A stretch of 64,000 nt of DNA, taken from the NCBI RefSeq assembly GCF_003144245.1, contig NW_020289977.1:186001-250000 (forward strand). The letters are read 5' to 3'. The DNA is from Jaminaea rosea (Eukaryota; Basidiomycota; Exobasidiomycetes; Microstromatales). Below, one piece after another: positions 23,151 to 34,868 of this stretch. Positions within the stretch are counted from its first letter, which is position 1; the number at the start of each line of letters is the position of its first letter. The notes beneath the pieces were generated by a model, which made no database searches, had not been told where the DNA came from, and saw nothing but the letters and a program-made list of their open reading frames with translations. A program made the position numbers and the translations under genes.

Positions 23151-23171
23151 GTCGAGCGTCGAGCGTCGAGC
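23151..23171. repeat. GTCGAGC heptamer tandem, three copies
   Basis: Three perfect consecutive GTCGAGC units upstream of RRP3. A further isolated copy lies near 23099. Confidence 0.85.
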
Positions 23172-23347
23172 GACCAAGTGAATGCAGTCCCATTTGGGCA
23201 GGTTCCTCGGAACGGAGGATGACGGACGGACGTGTGTTCTGTGATTTTTGGTCCGACGCCCTCGGACTGAGGGAAAGAGGCGCATACAGTGCAGCCACCA
23301 ACGAAGGCTTTGCTCGTCTCCTCATCATAACAACCACTCTACTCAGC

Positions 23348-24880
23348 ATGGCGTCCTCAGATGAACCCTCAGATCGTGGCGCCTCACCCGTCGCCTCTTC
23401 CTCACGCTCACCACAGCCGGCGACAGAGACAGCCAATGCCGTAGCATCCTCCTCCTCCTCCTCCCCGCCGGCCTCGACTCCAACCACCTTTGCAGCTCTG
23501 GGCGTCCATTCCCAAATCTGCGACGCCATCGACGCTCTCAAATACAAGGAGCCCACTCCCATCCAGGCCCAAGCAATTCCCGTCGCCCTCTCAGGCCGCG
23601 ACGTCATCGGCCTCGCCCAGACTGGGTCAGGCAAAACGGCCGCCTTTGCCATTCCGATCCTCCAAGCCCTTTGGGATGAACCTCGCTCAGGCTTTGCCTG
23701 CGTACTTGCTCCCACACGCGAGCTGGCCTACCAAATCTCCCAGCAATTTGAGGCGCTAGGAGCCACGATTGGCGTGAGGTGCGCCTGTATCGTCGGAGGG
23801 ATGGACATGATGACGCAGAGTATTGCCCTCTCCAAGCGTCCACACATCATTGTCGCCACTCCGGGGCGACTGCAGGATCACCTCGAGAACACAAAGGGAT
23901 TCAATCTCAAGAGTCTACGCTATCTAGTCATGGACGAAGCCGACAGACTATTGGACATGGACTTCGGCCCTATCATCGACAAGCTATTGCAATCGATCCC
24001 AAAGGAGCGAAACACTATGCTCTTCTCCGCTACAATGACAACCAAGGTCGCTAAGCTCCAGCGCGCCTCGTTGAAGAACCCGGCTAGAGTTGAAGTGGGC
24101 ACCAAGTACTCGACCGTGTCCACTTTGACGCAGTACTACCTCTTCCTGCCATTCGCACAAAAGGACCTCTACCTCGTCTACCTTGTAAATGATACGGCAA
24201 CGACGGCCAAATCGACGGTCATCTTCGTCCGTACTGTACACGACTGCGCGCGTGTAGCGTCACTGCTGCGTATTCTTGGCTTCCCTGCTGTCCCACTACA
24301 TGGCCAGCTCAGTCAGTCATCGCGTCTGGCCGCCCTAGCCAAGTTCAAAGCGGGAGGGCGCTCCATCCTAGTAGCGACAGACGTAGCCTCCCGCGGGTTG
24401 GACATCCCAGCGGTAGACGTTGTAGTCAACTTCGACATCCCTACCCACTCCAAAGACTATATCCACAGAGTAGGACGAACAGCCCGTGCTGGTCGTTCTG
24501 GTCGGTCAGTCACCTTGGTCACGCAGTACGACGTCGAGCTGCTACAGCGCATCGAGACGGCCATCGAGACAAAGTTGACAGACTACGGTGCTCCGAGAGA
24601 GCGGGTAGCCCTCCTACAGGGGAGGGTGGAGGAGGCTGCTAGGGAGGCGAGCAGGGAAATCAGGGAAAAGGGATTGGGTGGGGCTGGAAGTGGGAAAAGG
24701 GCGAGGAGACGAGAGAATGGAAGGGGCGATGATCAAGATATGGGCAGTGGAGACGAAGAAGCAGGTGGTGCGGGAGGAGGAGGGGGTCTGCCTATCTCTG
24801 GAATGGGTGGGAAGAAGAGGAGAAAGGCGCATGGTAGTGGTGGAGGTGGTGGCGGAGGAGGAGGAAAGAAGCGAAGATGA
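23348..24880 (+). CDS. RRP3: ATP-dependent rRNA helicase Rrp3 (DDX47)
   Basis: Nucleolar DEAD-box helicase needed for early pre-rRNA cleavage and 18S maturation. It has 510 residues from the ATG at 23348; an in-frame ATG at 23219 would add 43 unconserved residues. After a Ser-rich N-tail come the Q motif ([15 protein letters not shown]...EPTPIQ), motif I AQTGSGKT, Ia PTRELA, Ib [36 protein letters not shown] and [12 protein letters not shown], all intact. [33 protein letters not shown] and [18 protein letters not shown] point to the Rrp3/DDX47 subfamily. The tail is basic and Gly-rich with a run of Gly before KKRR. It converges on ALA1 with only 82 bases between the stops. Confidence 0.95.
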   Translation: MASSDEPSDRGASPVASSSRSPQPATETANAVASSSSSSPPASTPTTFAALGVHSQICDAIDALKYKEPTPIQAQAIPVALSGRDVIGLAQTGSGKTAAFAIPILQALWDEPRSGFACVLAPTRELAYQISQQFEALGATIGVRCACIVGGMDMMTQSIALSKRPHIIVATPGRLQDHLENTKGFNLKSLRYLVMDEADRLLDMDFGPIIDKLLQSIPKERNTMLFSATMTTKVAKLQRASLKNPARVEVGTKYSTVSTLTQYYLFLPFAQKDLYLVYLVNDTATTAKSTVIFVRTVHDCARVASLLRILGFPAVPLHGQLSQSSRLAALAKFKAGGRSILVATDVASRGLDIPAVDVVVNFDIPTHSKDYIHRVGRTARAGRSGRSVTLVTQYDVELLQRIETAIETKLTDYGAPRERVALLQGRVEEAAREASREIREKGLGGAGSGKRARRRENGRGDDQDMGSGDEEAGGAGGGGGLPISGMGGKKRRKAHGSGGGGGGGGGKKRR

Positions 24881-24962
24881 TCACGCCCGCTCTCGCCTTG
24901 TCATATTGCAAGCAATTTCATTCCCACCTTAGCATTCATCTTGCCGTAGCGCGAAGCCCCGC

Positions 24963-27900
24963 TTACTGCCTCGGCATCCCACTCTCCGTCGTCTTCATCA
25001 AGTAGAAGCGCTCCGCAGCCGCAATCGCATCATCGATCGCGGGCCCACCATCCTCACCAACACCCTGGGCGCCATCCGGCTTGCCACCGCCTCGGCCGCC
25101 AATCGAATGTGTGACCAAATCGGCCCACTCCCTCGCATCCAGTCCTTTGTCAAGGTCATGCTTGGGCACAAAGTTGACGTGGGGCACCTTGGCCTTCACC
25201 GCGGCACCGTCAGCAACCACTGGGTGGCCAGGCAGAGGTTCCTCGCTGAAGAGGTAGACGGCCTTGCCCAGGTTCTTCGCCGCAACCGCTCCCGCGCGAA
25301 GAGCGTTGGCATTAGCACCAACATCGAGCTTAGCGATCCAGTAGCCCTTGCCCTCTCCAGGACCACCAGGCGCAAACTGCGCCTCGACAGCCTTGGTGAC
25401 GAGGGTAGCCTGCTCCTTCTCCACCTTCTTCATCTCGGCGTCGTGTGCCTTACGGGCCTTGTTGAAGTCGTCGTTCAACTTCGCCTTGCGAAGAACGGAG
25501 ATCTCGAGGTTGGCAAGCTCCGAGCTGAAGGCCTTGAGTGCCGTGTCCTTCTCCCTCTTGTTCTGGATGGCAACAACCGAGGCCAGCTTAGCAGAAGCCT
25601 CGTCCGCTACTCGAGTGACGGCGGCAGCCTCTTCGCCCGTGACGGCTACGATGCGACGGATTCCCTTGGCGATGCCTCCCTCCTCAACGACGACAAAGTG
25701 GGCAATATCACCCGTCTTCTCGACGTGGGTGCCTCCACAGAATTCGATACTGCTCTTGGCCCACTTCTGATTCTCGATGTCTTTCTCAATGTCGTTCGGG
25801 TCGAACTCGAGCACCACGACGCGCACAGGGTCCGGGTACGACTCGCCGAAGACGGCGCGGAGCCCAGGGATCTTCTGGGCGACCTCGAGGGGCATCTCCT
25901 TTGCGTAGACGGGCACGTTGCGCTTGATCCAATCGAGGGAGATGGCCTCAATCTTGCTCATCTCGGGGACGGAAACCCCGGACTTGTGGGAGAAGTCGAA
26001 GCGCAGCTTTGTCGGTGCAACAAGCGAGCCCTTTTGGTCGATGTGGTCTCCAAGGACCTCGCGAAGCGCATAGTTGAGAATGTGCGTCGCGGTGTGGTTG
26101 TTGCGGAGAGGCCATCGACGCAGCTCGTCGTAGCCTGCGACGACCTCGTCGCCGACTTTCAGCGATCCATACTTGAACCAGCCGGAGTGAAGGACGTAGC
26201 CGTTGAAGACCTGCACGTCCACGACCTCAAAGTCCGCCTGACCATCGATGACAATGCTGCCCTGATCGGCCTGCTGCCCACCTGACTCGGCGTAAAAGTT
26301 CGTTCGGTCGAGAAGGAGCCCGACGGGCTTGCTGGTGTCGAGGTTGGGCCCGTCAGAGGATGGGTGGAAGCCCTTGTTCTGGTAGATGGCCTTGACTACC
26401 GCCTTGACGTCGCCCTTGCCGTACTTGGCCGAGTCGTCTGTCTTCGGAACCGAGTCCATCTTCTCAAGGGCGCCAAGGTCGTGCACATCAAGGCGGGGCA
26501 TGCCTTCCTCTTGCTTCTTGCCAACGCCCTTGCTCGCCTCGTAGCTGGCGATGCGAGCCTTCTCAAACTCTTCGTCGTTGACGCCGAGGCCCTGCGGAAA
26601 GAGCGGCGAGGAGTGACGAGGTTAGCAACAAGTTTGGTAGAGCAGCGTTACTAGGCCAACGCACCTTCTCCTCTGCCATGATGAGCGTCAAGTCAACGGG
26701 GAAGCCGTACGTGTCATACAGCCTCCAGACATCCTCTCCGCTCAAGCTAGTCTGCTTTGCCTCAATAGCCTTAGCAGCAAATTGCTCGAACAGCTTCTCT
26801 CCCCTGTCCAGCGTACGGGAGAAGGACTCCTCCTCCTCTTTGAGGATAGCCTGAATATCCTCTACCCTCTTGTTGAGCTCAGGGAAGAAGTCGCCCATCT
26901 GCTCGACGACGACGGGCACCAATCGTGCGAAGAAGTCGCCGATGGGGACCTGGAAGTATTTGCGAACGTAGCGCGTACCCCTCCTCAAGATACGACGAAG
27001 CACGTAGCCGCGCCCATCCTTGTCCGGCACCCCACCGTCAGTCATTGCGAATGTGAGCGTGCGAACATGGTCTGCAACAACGCGGTAAGCCGTGTCAATG
27101 CCATCGGCGTCCTCCTTGCCCAGCTTGCCCTCGTAGGGGCGCGCCTTGGTCATTTCTTGGATCTTGGCGAACAATGGCTCAAAGACGTCGGTGTCGTAGT
27201 TGGAGCGCTTGTCCTGGAGGACGGAGACGAGACGCTCGAAGCCCATGCCGGTATCGATGTGCTTGTTGGGCAGAGGGCGGAGGGAGCCGTCTTCTTCACG
27301 GTTGAATTGCATGAAGACGTTGTTCCAAATCTCCAGAACGTCAGGGTCGTCTTGGTTGACAAGGTGCGAAGCATTGCGTCCGCCAATGCGGTCGTAATGA
27401 ATCTCGCTGCAAGGTCCGCAAGGTCCCGTAGCTCCCATCTCCCAGAAATTGTCCTTCGCATTGCCCGTCAAGATGTGATCCTCCGGCACGCCGACCTTGA
27501 GCCAGATATCCCTCGCCTCATTATCCGGCTCCAGGCCGGCCTTGGCGTCGCCCTCGAAATAAGTGACGTAGAGTCGGTCAGCAGGGAGGCCGTACGTCTT
27601 TGTGAGCAAATTCCAGGCCATGGGAATCGCTTCTTGCTTAAAGTAGTCGCCGAAGGACCCTACGCATGAGGGCCAGAGGTGACAAGGTCAGCGGGGTAGC
27701 TCTTCTCTCGACCTCACGCGGCATGCTCTCTGCTCACAATTGCCCAGCATCTCGAAGAAAGTGTGATGATAAGTGTCCTTGCCCACATCATCCAGATCAT
27801 TGTGCTTGCCTCCCGCACGAATGCACTTCTGACTATTTGCAGCCCTCTTGAGCTGCGCAAAGCTAGTCGAAGGGTCAACGGTGCCGAGGAAGATGCTCTT

Positions 27901-28215
27901 GTACTGGTTCATTCCCGCATTGGCAAAGAGGAGAGTCGGGTCGTCGTAGGGGATGCAAGACGAGGAGGGAACGAAGGAATGGGCATGTTGCTGCTGGAAG
28001 TAAGACATGAATTGACTGCGGACCTTCTTTGCAGGCCAGTCGCCGAACTTGGACGTCGTCGCGAAGCGCGAGTCCTGTGTGGTGGGCGCGCTCATCGTGG
28101 TGACGAGGCGGCGAGGGGCGAAGCAAGTTGTGTTGGTGGCACTGAAAAGGAGCGGCGATGAAGTGGCAAAGATGCGTTGCGGTAGTAGAGCGTGTACAGT
28201 CGAGCCAATGAGCAT
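24963..28215 (-). CDS. ALA1: Alanyl-tRNA synthetase, probable dual-start (mito/cytosol)
   Basis: Class II synthetase that charges tRNA-Ala. Exons are 28215-27738, 27659-26665 and 26591-24963, joined in phase as 1033 residues from the first ATG or 993 from the second in-frame ATG at 28095. The shorter form begins [11 protein letters not shown] and matches the usual cytosolic size. The 40 extra residues ([21 protein letters not shown]) are basic, hydroxylated and lack acidic residues, as in mitochondrial presequences. Catalytic-core signatures are [38 protein letters not shown] and GMGFERLV. The editing domain has the zinc-binding HTATH and [11 protein letters not shown]. The C-Ala domain ends with [13 protein letters not shown]. 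The gene is divergent from the Dap1-like gene across 204 bases. Confidence 0.96.
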
Positions 28216-28419
28216 ACACGGAGGGTGGGAGGTGATAATCGGTTGCGAAGGATTCAACCCAAGTCGACCCACGAGATGAGTCTTGACCTTTTCTCCTCCG
28301 GTCCGGTCGACTTGACTCGCGATGTCCTGGCCCGTGCTCGCTGCGAGCGGCCGCTGAGCCTGCCGTGAACCTCTCAACTCTTGATTTCCTCGTCCAAGCC
28401 ATCAACCTCGCAGCTTACC

Positions 28420-29143
28420 ATGTCCCAATTCAGCCACCTCCTCGGCCATGGTTCGCCGCCTGCCGCTTCTCTCCATGAGCGCATAGTATCCCACCCGCTT
28501 GTAGCACCAATCGCCTCGAATCCAGTCAACGTACTCCTCTTCTTCGTCCTCCTCTATCACATCAATGGACTCCTCCCTGCACCCTTGTCTACCCTCTCAC
28601 CTAAGATCATCAAGGCAAGACATTCGAACCTGTACAGCTCTTTACCTCCAGAGCATCCAAAAAGCACCGTGTGGATGGATTACACGCCAAAGACGCTGGC
28701 AGTCTATGATGGGACGGGAAAGAAGGAAGCGACTGAGCCTGGCACAGGAAGGCCGGAGCAAGGCGTGAGTAGCTATCGAGCTCTGCTTCATTTCCTCGTA
28801 GCTCACCTTTCCACTACCTACCACTCTACCTCTCTTGGCTCCCACCCAGCCACCACGCATCCTCCTCAGCATCAATCGTCGCGTCTTCGACGTGACCTCC
28901 GGCGCACGCTTCTACGGCCCTGACGGCCCCTACGGCAACTTTGCAGGCAGGGACGCATCCAGAGGCATGGCGCTGCAGTCCTTCGATGAGGACGTACTCA
29001 CGCCCCTCGACCAGCCCTTGGATACGCTGGAGGATCTCAAGCCAGCAGAGCGAAAGCAGATGCTGGAATGGGAGCAACATTTCTTGGGCAAGTACCCTGT
29101 GGTGGGCAGGTTGGTCGAGGGGACGAGGAGTGAGGCAAAGTAG
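28420..29143 (+). CDS. DAP1: Dap1/PGRMC-like cytochrome b5 haem protein
   Basis: Membrane-associated haem-binding protein; in yeasts Dap1 supports cytochrome P450 Erg11 in sterol synthesis. Exon 1 is 28420-28764 (115 codons) and exon 2 is 28850-29143 (97 codons plus stop), phase 0, 212 residues in total. The start is the ATG of MSQFSHLL. A hydrophobic segment VNVLLFFVLLYHINGLL near residues 36-52 is the probable membrane anchor. The cytochrome b5-like domain follows: LLSINRRVFDVTSGARFYGP, then GPYGNFAGRDASRGMALQSF, which holds the Tyr residues used for haem in the PGRMC family. DLKPAERKQMLEWEQHFLGK and YPVVGRLV complete the fold. Length and motif order match Dap1. The shared short promoter with ALA1 could couple expression, but this is untested. 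Confidence 0.92.
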
Positions 29144-29306
29144 CCGAGAACGAAGAGAGCGGAGAGGAGCAGGCGAGAGGGAGACTCTGCTTCAGATGCG
29201 AAGATGCAATTAGACAATAGACGTGCAAAATAATGTAGTACAAAGGCAGAAAAGAGATTAATGTGGATGGGGCTCCCCTTCCCCCGGGATCGCGATGATG
29301 ACGACA

Positions 29307-32300
29307 TCACGCACCCGTAGCCGACACGGCTCGCTGTGTAGGCCGTTGCGGCTCCTGTGCAGTCGCCTTTGACTCAGGAGTCGTCGGTGAAGGTGGAGAA
29401 GAGCTTGACGCCCTCGGAGAGTTGTCGACGCGAGGTGAAAGAGGAACAGGCGAAGCTCTGCCCTTTGCAGCAGCAGCGACGCTCGAGTTCGGCGTGGCCG
29501 GTGCTCTCGAAGCTGACGGCACAGACAACGAGTCGCTCGCGGTCGAGCCCGTCTCCTTGTCCTTCTCTTTGACCTCAATCCTACAGCCTCTCGAGCAGAA
29601 CTTCCTTCCCTTCCTGTCCACAGGCGCATTGATACATCGTGTACCGCAGTTCGAGCAGCCCGCCGCCGTCTTGAGCCTCGAGCGATCCTCTGCAGACGCG
29701 AGAGCAGCATCGAGGCCAGACTGCTGGGATCTTGGGCTGCTTGAGCCGGAGGTTGAGGGAGGAAGCTCGGCGAAGCGTACAGAGCGCACCGAGCCAGGTG
29801 GTGAGCGCTTAGTGGGGGAGGACGACGCAGACCCGCCGTTGCTGGCGCTGTTCTTTAGCGCAGAAGGGGGTCGGCCAGGGGTGGGGGGTTGAGAGCCGGA
29901 TGGCGAAGGCGAGGAAGAGGCATACGCGCTGCTGGTCGGGTCGATAAGATTAAAAGAGCGGACAGGGCGAAGCGTCGCGTTCGCATTCGACGCAGACTCT
30001 TGTGGAGACGAGGCTGAGGTCGAGGCTGTAGGAGCTGCAGGACTGATCTGCGCTGCGCTAGCCGTTGCCGGGCCTAGAGGTCCGAAGATACCTGTCAAAG
30101 TTGGGCGAGCGCTGAGGGATGCCTTCTTGCCTTTTGCTGTGAGGGTCTCAGAGGGGCCGGCCGATGTGCCGACGTTGAGAGCGCGAAGCGTGCCAACGGC
30201 CGAGGTGGACGTCCTGCTACCCTGCTCCCGCCTCTTGGTGCTACTGGCGCTGCTGCTACCTCGTGCACCTGTCTCAGGCTCAACCATCTCCACCGTGGTA
30301 CTAAGCGTAGCCGATTTGCTACCCGTAGTCGAGAAGCCAAGCGTGGGTGCCCTGCCCTTTCCGGCGCCACCGAATGACAACAAGCTGGGCGCCCCACGAA
30401 GCGATCCAAGCCCAGTGTTTGAAGAGAAGCGACTCCTGATCGACTGCGCACTGTCCCCGCGCAAGGCTGCCAAGCCAGGTCGTTGTGTCAAGCGTTGAGA
30501 GGCGTAGCTCTCAGCTAGCTTGCGCTCTAGTCGCTCTGTCAACATCGGCGCTGCGGATCCGTCGCGCTGCCCATCGGCCGTCGCGCTGAAAGCGTTGGTG
30601 GGGACAGCATTGGCCGAGCTGCTGCGCAACGACGCGATACTGAATCCACTGGGTGTGCGGCGCATCCCCGGCTTCTTCTGTGGTGCCCCACCGAGCTGGC
30701 CTCTCAACTTCTCCTGCGCATCTTCACCACCATTCAGGCCCAGCACGAGGATATCCCCCGGTACATGCCCCTCCTGCGGGGCGTAGAAGCCCTTCTCGTC
30801 TGCGTCCTGAATCGGCTGAGTGGAGAAGATGGACGTCCCTGTTGCCACCGAGGCGGTCGAGTCTGCTCGGCGGCGACGCTGACGCTGGTACTGCGATTCG
30901 CGGAGGGAGGCTGTCGGGTCGAAGATGCCTGTCGCGTTTGCGTGGCCGTACGCTGTTGCCGTTGAGCCGAGACCGTGTACAGATGAGGTATTGGAAGAGG
31001 GCTGTCCGTAAAGAGAGGTGACGCGACGACGGAGTGGGGCGCCGTTTGGCGGGGTCGGCCGTGCAGTACGGAGCCTTGCATCTTCTGTCTCCAAGTTCGC
31101 AGCAGTGGGGAAGCCGGTTTGGTAGCTCGCAGAGCGGTCCATCTGCGCACTCCCTGACTCGCCGGTCTCGTCGCCGAAAAGCAGCGATGGCGAGTCGGAC
31201 ACAACGGAAGACGGGCGTTTGGCTGCTGTTGACGTTAAAGCGGCGCCAGTGATAGTCTTGCCGCCGAAGTGGTGGCTGTATGACGGAGGAAGGGTATCGC
31301 CGCTGCTTGGTGTCTTGTAGCTTGTGCGTCGCATGGTTGGGGCGGCCGAGAGAAGGTGCGAGGATGTTGTAGTCGCGCCGGAGTGGCTGATGGCGCGATG
31401 CAGCACATCGCGAGACGAAACGCTGGGTAGGCGACGAGGTGCCATGCCTTGGACGTTGGTATCAACAAGCTCTGCGCTCGCACCTTTGCGAGACCGCGTA
31501 GGAGATGAGGGGCGCAGTAAGGCCGGCTGAGTCTTTGCAGCGTCTTCGGTGTCCAGCGGCGCCAGCTCTTCCAAGGAGCGACGACGTGCCGCATCTTTCC
31601 TAGTCGGCGTCGGCGTCGCTTGGCCTGACGTAGCTGCGCTCGTGCGGCTCTTCTTCGGCGTCACGACTGGCGTTGAGGTCGAGCTCGTTGCCGCTGAAGG
31701 CTGCTTGGCTCGCATGTCTAGCGTTGGGATAGCCGCCTCGGGCAAGGCGGCCTCAAGACGAGCCCAGAGATTGCTGCCTGCTGATCGGACATCGTCACTG
31801 TCATCACCTCCTGATTCTGTGCCATCTCGCAGCTTCGGAAGGTCAGCGAGGAATTGATCTGCGGCCTCGACCAGCGGGAGAGCCTCCTTTCTCGCCTTGG
31901 CATCACGCAGAGTGTTGCGATAGCCGGTCCACGCCCGCTTGAGGCTCTCAATGCTTCCCTTATCAGCGACGTTGTTCAGGCAGACTGTATGAGAAGAAGC
32001 CAGAGCCTTGATGAGGCTGAGATGCGAGCGAGCTAGCATGATGGGCAGCGACTCTTCTGTCTCGTCGTCTGGGCCTCGTGGTGAAGCTTGAGGATCCGAT
32101 GTAGCTATTGAGCTTGACGGGGATAAGAGGTCGAGCTCTGCCTCGAGCCACAGTCTGGCCTCGAGCACGGACGGCCATAATTGCGTGCGAGCCTGTAGTG
32201 ATAAGGCTGCTGCCGTCGTTGCTGCTACTTCCGTCTTCTTGGCGTCACTACGGCCCGATTGCGACGCTGGTGCCCTGCCTCTCACGCGTGCCTGAAGCTG

Positions 32301-33149
32301 TTGAATGTCGGGCAAGATGATGCCCGAGTCGTCTGACCCCTGTTCGCCGTCTTGCTGCTCTTCGCTGCCGCTCTCTCCCACCGCCGCAAAGGCCTGCTTC
32401 GTCCTCAACAATCGCTCCAGTAATGCCAAGATCTTGACCACCTGATCCAGCGCCTCCTTATCTCCTGCTGCCCTTCTCTGTCCACGATTCTTCTCACGCC
32501 GTCTCTTGAGCAGACGACAGCCTTCCAAGATCCAAGCAAGACCAGCCTGTGGCTCGCGATGTACCAGCACCACGACCGGCTGGCCTCCCCGTGCCACGCC
32601 TGTAGTATAGAGGGCGGACAATGATATACAAGCAGATACGCTGCCTAGGGAGGCGGCACGAGTGAGAAGCTTGAGCGCCAAGTCGGGCGAGGCCGAGAGG
32701 AGGGCGCTTTTGGCTTCCCATTTCAGTCGGCCCGTATCTGTTGCTGAGAAGATGAGATCGTCCAAGGCTTCCGAGGCTTTGAGTCGCTCTTCCGCATAGC
32801 CTCTGCGACTTCGGCGACCCGCGCGACGCACAGGGACTGCGAGGGCTTGTTTCGATGACGAAGATGACGAGCTCGACGCCTGTTGGGCGAGGCGCTCCAG
32901 CTCCCTCTTCGCCTCCCACCCCCCAGCCGTAATGCCTAAGCCCTTGTTTGCGCTCTGCTGCCTGTACTGCGACGCTAGTAGGGAGTAATGCACATGCGCC
33001 GACGCATTGATGCTGCTTGAGGCGGTGGTAGGGTTGGACCAGCCTCCGATGGAGCTGCCAGGAAGGATGGGAGCGCGCCTCGAGTCGGTCGTTCGTATTG
33101 AGGAGAGAGAGGCGAGGCTGGCCGAGGATGAGGTGCGGGGCAAAAACAT
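29307..33149 (-). CDS. Uncharacterised 1280-aa protein with C-terminal Cys cluster
   Basis: Single-exon frame of 1280 codons, not recognised as a named family. The N-terminal 250 residues look helical and Sel1/TPR-like (LLASQYRQQS, LIFSATDTGRLKWEAKSALL, ASLGSVSACISLSALYTTG, AGLAWILEGCRLL). A long Ser/Thr/Pro/Ala-rich, basic, presumably disordered middle follows. Near the C-terminus a cluster C-x2-C-x3-C-x12-C-x3-C (CSNCGTRC ... KFCSRGC) looks like a small zinc-binding knuckle, followed by a charged, Ser-rich tail. The ATG at 33149 opens the frame and no upstream exon is evident. It converges on the Dap1-like gene. The architecture suggests a scaffold or regulator; no catalytic motif is visible. 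Confidence 0.75.
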   Translation of the reverse strand: MFLPRTSSSASLASLSSIRTTDSRRAPILPGSSIGGWSNPTTASSSINASAHVHYSLLASQYRQQSANKGLGITAGGWEAKRELERLAQQASSSSSSSSKQALAVPVRRAGRRSRRGYAEERLKASEALDDLIFSATDTGRLKWEAKSALLSASPDLALKLLTRAASLGSVSACISLSALYTTGVARGGQPVVVLVHREPQAGLAWILEGCRLLKRRREKNRGQRRAAGDKEALDQVVKILALLERLLRTKQAFAAVGESGSEEQQDGEQGSDDSGIILPDIQQLQARVRGRAPASQSGRSDAKKTEVAATTAAALSLQARTQLWPSVLEARLWLEAELDLLSPSSSIATSDPQASPRGPDDETEESLPIMLARSHLSLIKALASSHTVCLNNVADKGSIESLKRAWTGYRNTLRDAKARKEALPLVEAADQFLADLPKLRDGTESGGDDSDDVRSAGSNLWARLEAALPEAAIPTLDMRAKQPSAATSSTSTPVVTPKKSRTSAATSGQATPTPTRKDAARRRSLEELAPLDTEDAAKTQPALLRPSSPTRSRKGASAELVDTNVQGMAPRRLPSVSSRDVLHRAISHSGATTTSSHLLSAAPTMRRTSYKTPSSGDTLPPSYSHHFGGKTITGAALTSTAAKRPSSVVSDSPSLLFGDETGESGSAQMDRSASYQTGFPTAANLETEDARLRTARPTPPNGAPLRRRVTSLYGQPSSNTSSVHGLGSTATAYGHANATGIFDPTASLRESQYQRQRRRRADSTASVATGTSIFSTQPIQDADEKGFYAPQEGHVPGDILVLGLNGGEDAQEKLRGQLGGAPQKKPGMRRTPSGFSIASLRSSSANAVPTNAFSATADGQRDGSAAPMLTERLERKLAESYASQRLTQRPGLAALRGDSAQSIRSRFSSNTGLGSLRGAPSLLSFGGAGKGRAPTLGFSTTGSKSATLSTTVEMVEPETGARGSSSASSTKRREQGSRTSTSAVGTLRALNVGTSAGPSETLTAKGKKASLSARPTLTGIFGPLGPATASAAQISPAAPTASTSASSPQESASNANATLRPVRSFNLIDPTSSAYASSSPSPSGSQPPTPGRPPSALKNSASNGGSASSSPTKRSPPGSVRSVRFAELPPSTSGSSSPRSQQSGLDAALASAEDRSRLKTAAGCSNCGTRCINAPVDRKGRKFCSRGCRIEVKEKDKETGSTASDSLSVPSASRAPATPNSSVAAAAKGRASPVPLSPRVDNSPRASSSSPPSPTTPESKATAQEPQRPTQRAVSATGA

Positions 33150-34868
33150 CGTCCTCGTCGTCGTCGGCGGCGGCGGAGCTGAAGTGAATCCCGGCTATAG
33201 CAGAGCTGACTGGAGAGACGACGACAGCTGGAACGACTGGCTCTCTCAACGGGCGATTATAGCTTGGCTTGCCGGACTTAGGTCGTGAGCCGCGTCTCAG
33301 ATGCCATTCGCAGAGGCGCCGTGAGAGAGGAGAGGATGGGGAGGGGAGCGAAGATGGTGAAGATGTAAAGAGGTGATGGAAGAGTAGCACCTCGTGATAG
33401 CGAACTCAGGAGTCGTCGCTCCTCCTTGGAAATGCTCCGATTTGTGATCGAGTTGACAGCCAGACGTCCAAACGAGTTTTCCTGGGAGGCGAGCGGAGGG
33501 TGATAATTCAAGCCTTCAATTGCGCTCCGGGGCGGGGGAACGAGGCGGGGACGAGGCGAGAGCTGTTGTTTCACGGCGAGACCGCAAAAAAGGATGGGCA
33601 CGATGGTAACGAGGTCGAGAAGCAAAGATGAAGAAGAAAAGAAAAGAAAAATCATTCGTTGCACCATCGACGACACCAGCTGACGCTCTCGACGAATCCA
33701 GGAGAGCGTACCATCGCTATGATGCGGAGCGACGACTAGTCTAAACCAACGACTCACGACTCACGCTCCAGCTGCACACACCCAAGAAGGCTATCGGCAG
33801 CCAGGCATGAGCGGGCTACTCAGCCAGCCACATCTTCTCTTTCTCGACACTGCAACTTTCTGCACGTATGTGCGTGCGTGCATCACCCGTTTCAGCGTCT
33901 CGCCGATCGATCGACTCGCAGGCAGAGAGTACTGCGTTGACCCTACAAGAACAGGGTGGGAAGAGCAAGGGCGGGCAGAATGCAAACAATGAGGCAGGCA
34001 GAGCAGGGATCGCAGGGATTGAGGTAGGGCTAGCGCAGTGATTTGAAATGGACAATGGCTGCGAGAGAGCAGCGGAGAGTGAGAGATAAGCGGTCTGGTA
34101 TGCATCCAGAGCGTCAGTCGACCTCGGTATTGGCTACAACACTGCCGCGAAGGCACATTGGACCTGCTCTAGACGTAGTTCGGACGTCTCAATCCGGACT
34201 GTCTGTGCTTCTTCTTCGTCCAGAGAATTAAGACGGCGACGTGCGTGAGTCGTGTGACAGGGTGAGCGAGGGACGGGTGGTACAATTCCTCTCCGCGGAG
34301 TCCGCTGCGAAGGACAGACCGGAGTCTCAGAGGCGCGAGGCGAGGGGAGCTTGGCTAGGAGAGAGCCATTGCCGGGTGCCGGGGAATGCAATTGACAGCG
34401 ATCAGCGAGTCGACAACGATGATCAAGGGCGTGACTTGGCACACGACACGACGGCCTCGCAATACAAGCGAACGGCGGGCAGTGGCTCTGGTACGGAGGG
34501 AAAATGCGGAAGAAGCGTTCTTCATCGTCGTGTCCGGCGCTGGCTAATGCCTCCTTAAATTCAGGTCTCCGAGCTCATACGAGACAACCTAATCGTGCCA
34601 GCGCAAGCGGTGCCGATTTCTACTATACGGTAAACAGTTGTCTCCGCGTTACCGGCCAATGAATTCGAGTGTGGGGTCGGCGAAGTCTCGCCTTAGGTGA
34701 GGTCAACTCTATTCAATAGGCTAGGTCTGAGCTTGCAAGAGAGACCGGATCTCACGGCTCTCCAGCGCTCAGGCTGACAGCCTATCATAATACTGCCGCA
34801 TGCGCATGATGTTTGCGACTCGAGCAGCGAAAGTCACGAAGGCGTCTATTCGTCTCTCTCGCGACTGT
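33150..34868. other. 1.7 kb interval with no recognised gene
   Basis: Upstream of the 1280-residue gene and downstream of carnitine acetyltransferase. An A/G-rich AAGAAAAGAAAAGAAAAATC tract lies near 33631-33650. Open frames are short and show no family similarity. Confidence 0.4.

Larger units (their letters stand above)
22844..23347. promoter_or_regulatory. Divergent promoter of the SH3 gene and RRP3
   Basis: Spacer of about 0.5 kb between genes transcribed outward. It carries a (GTC)9 microsatellite and a threefold GTCGAGC tandem, listed separately. No factor site is assignable. Confidence 0.4.

Noticed and set aside
25107-26285. Open frame of 392 codons on the plus strand
   Set aside because: Antisense to the conserved ALA1 third exon, which has clear editing-domain motifs. 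The complementary reading has no recognisable features.
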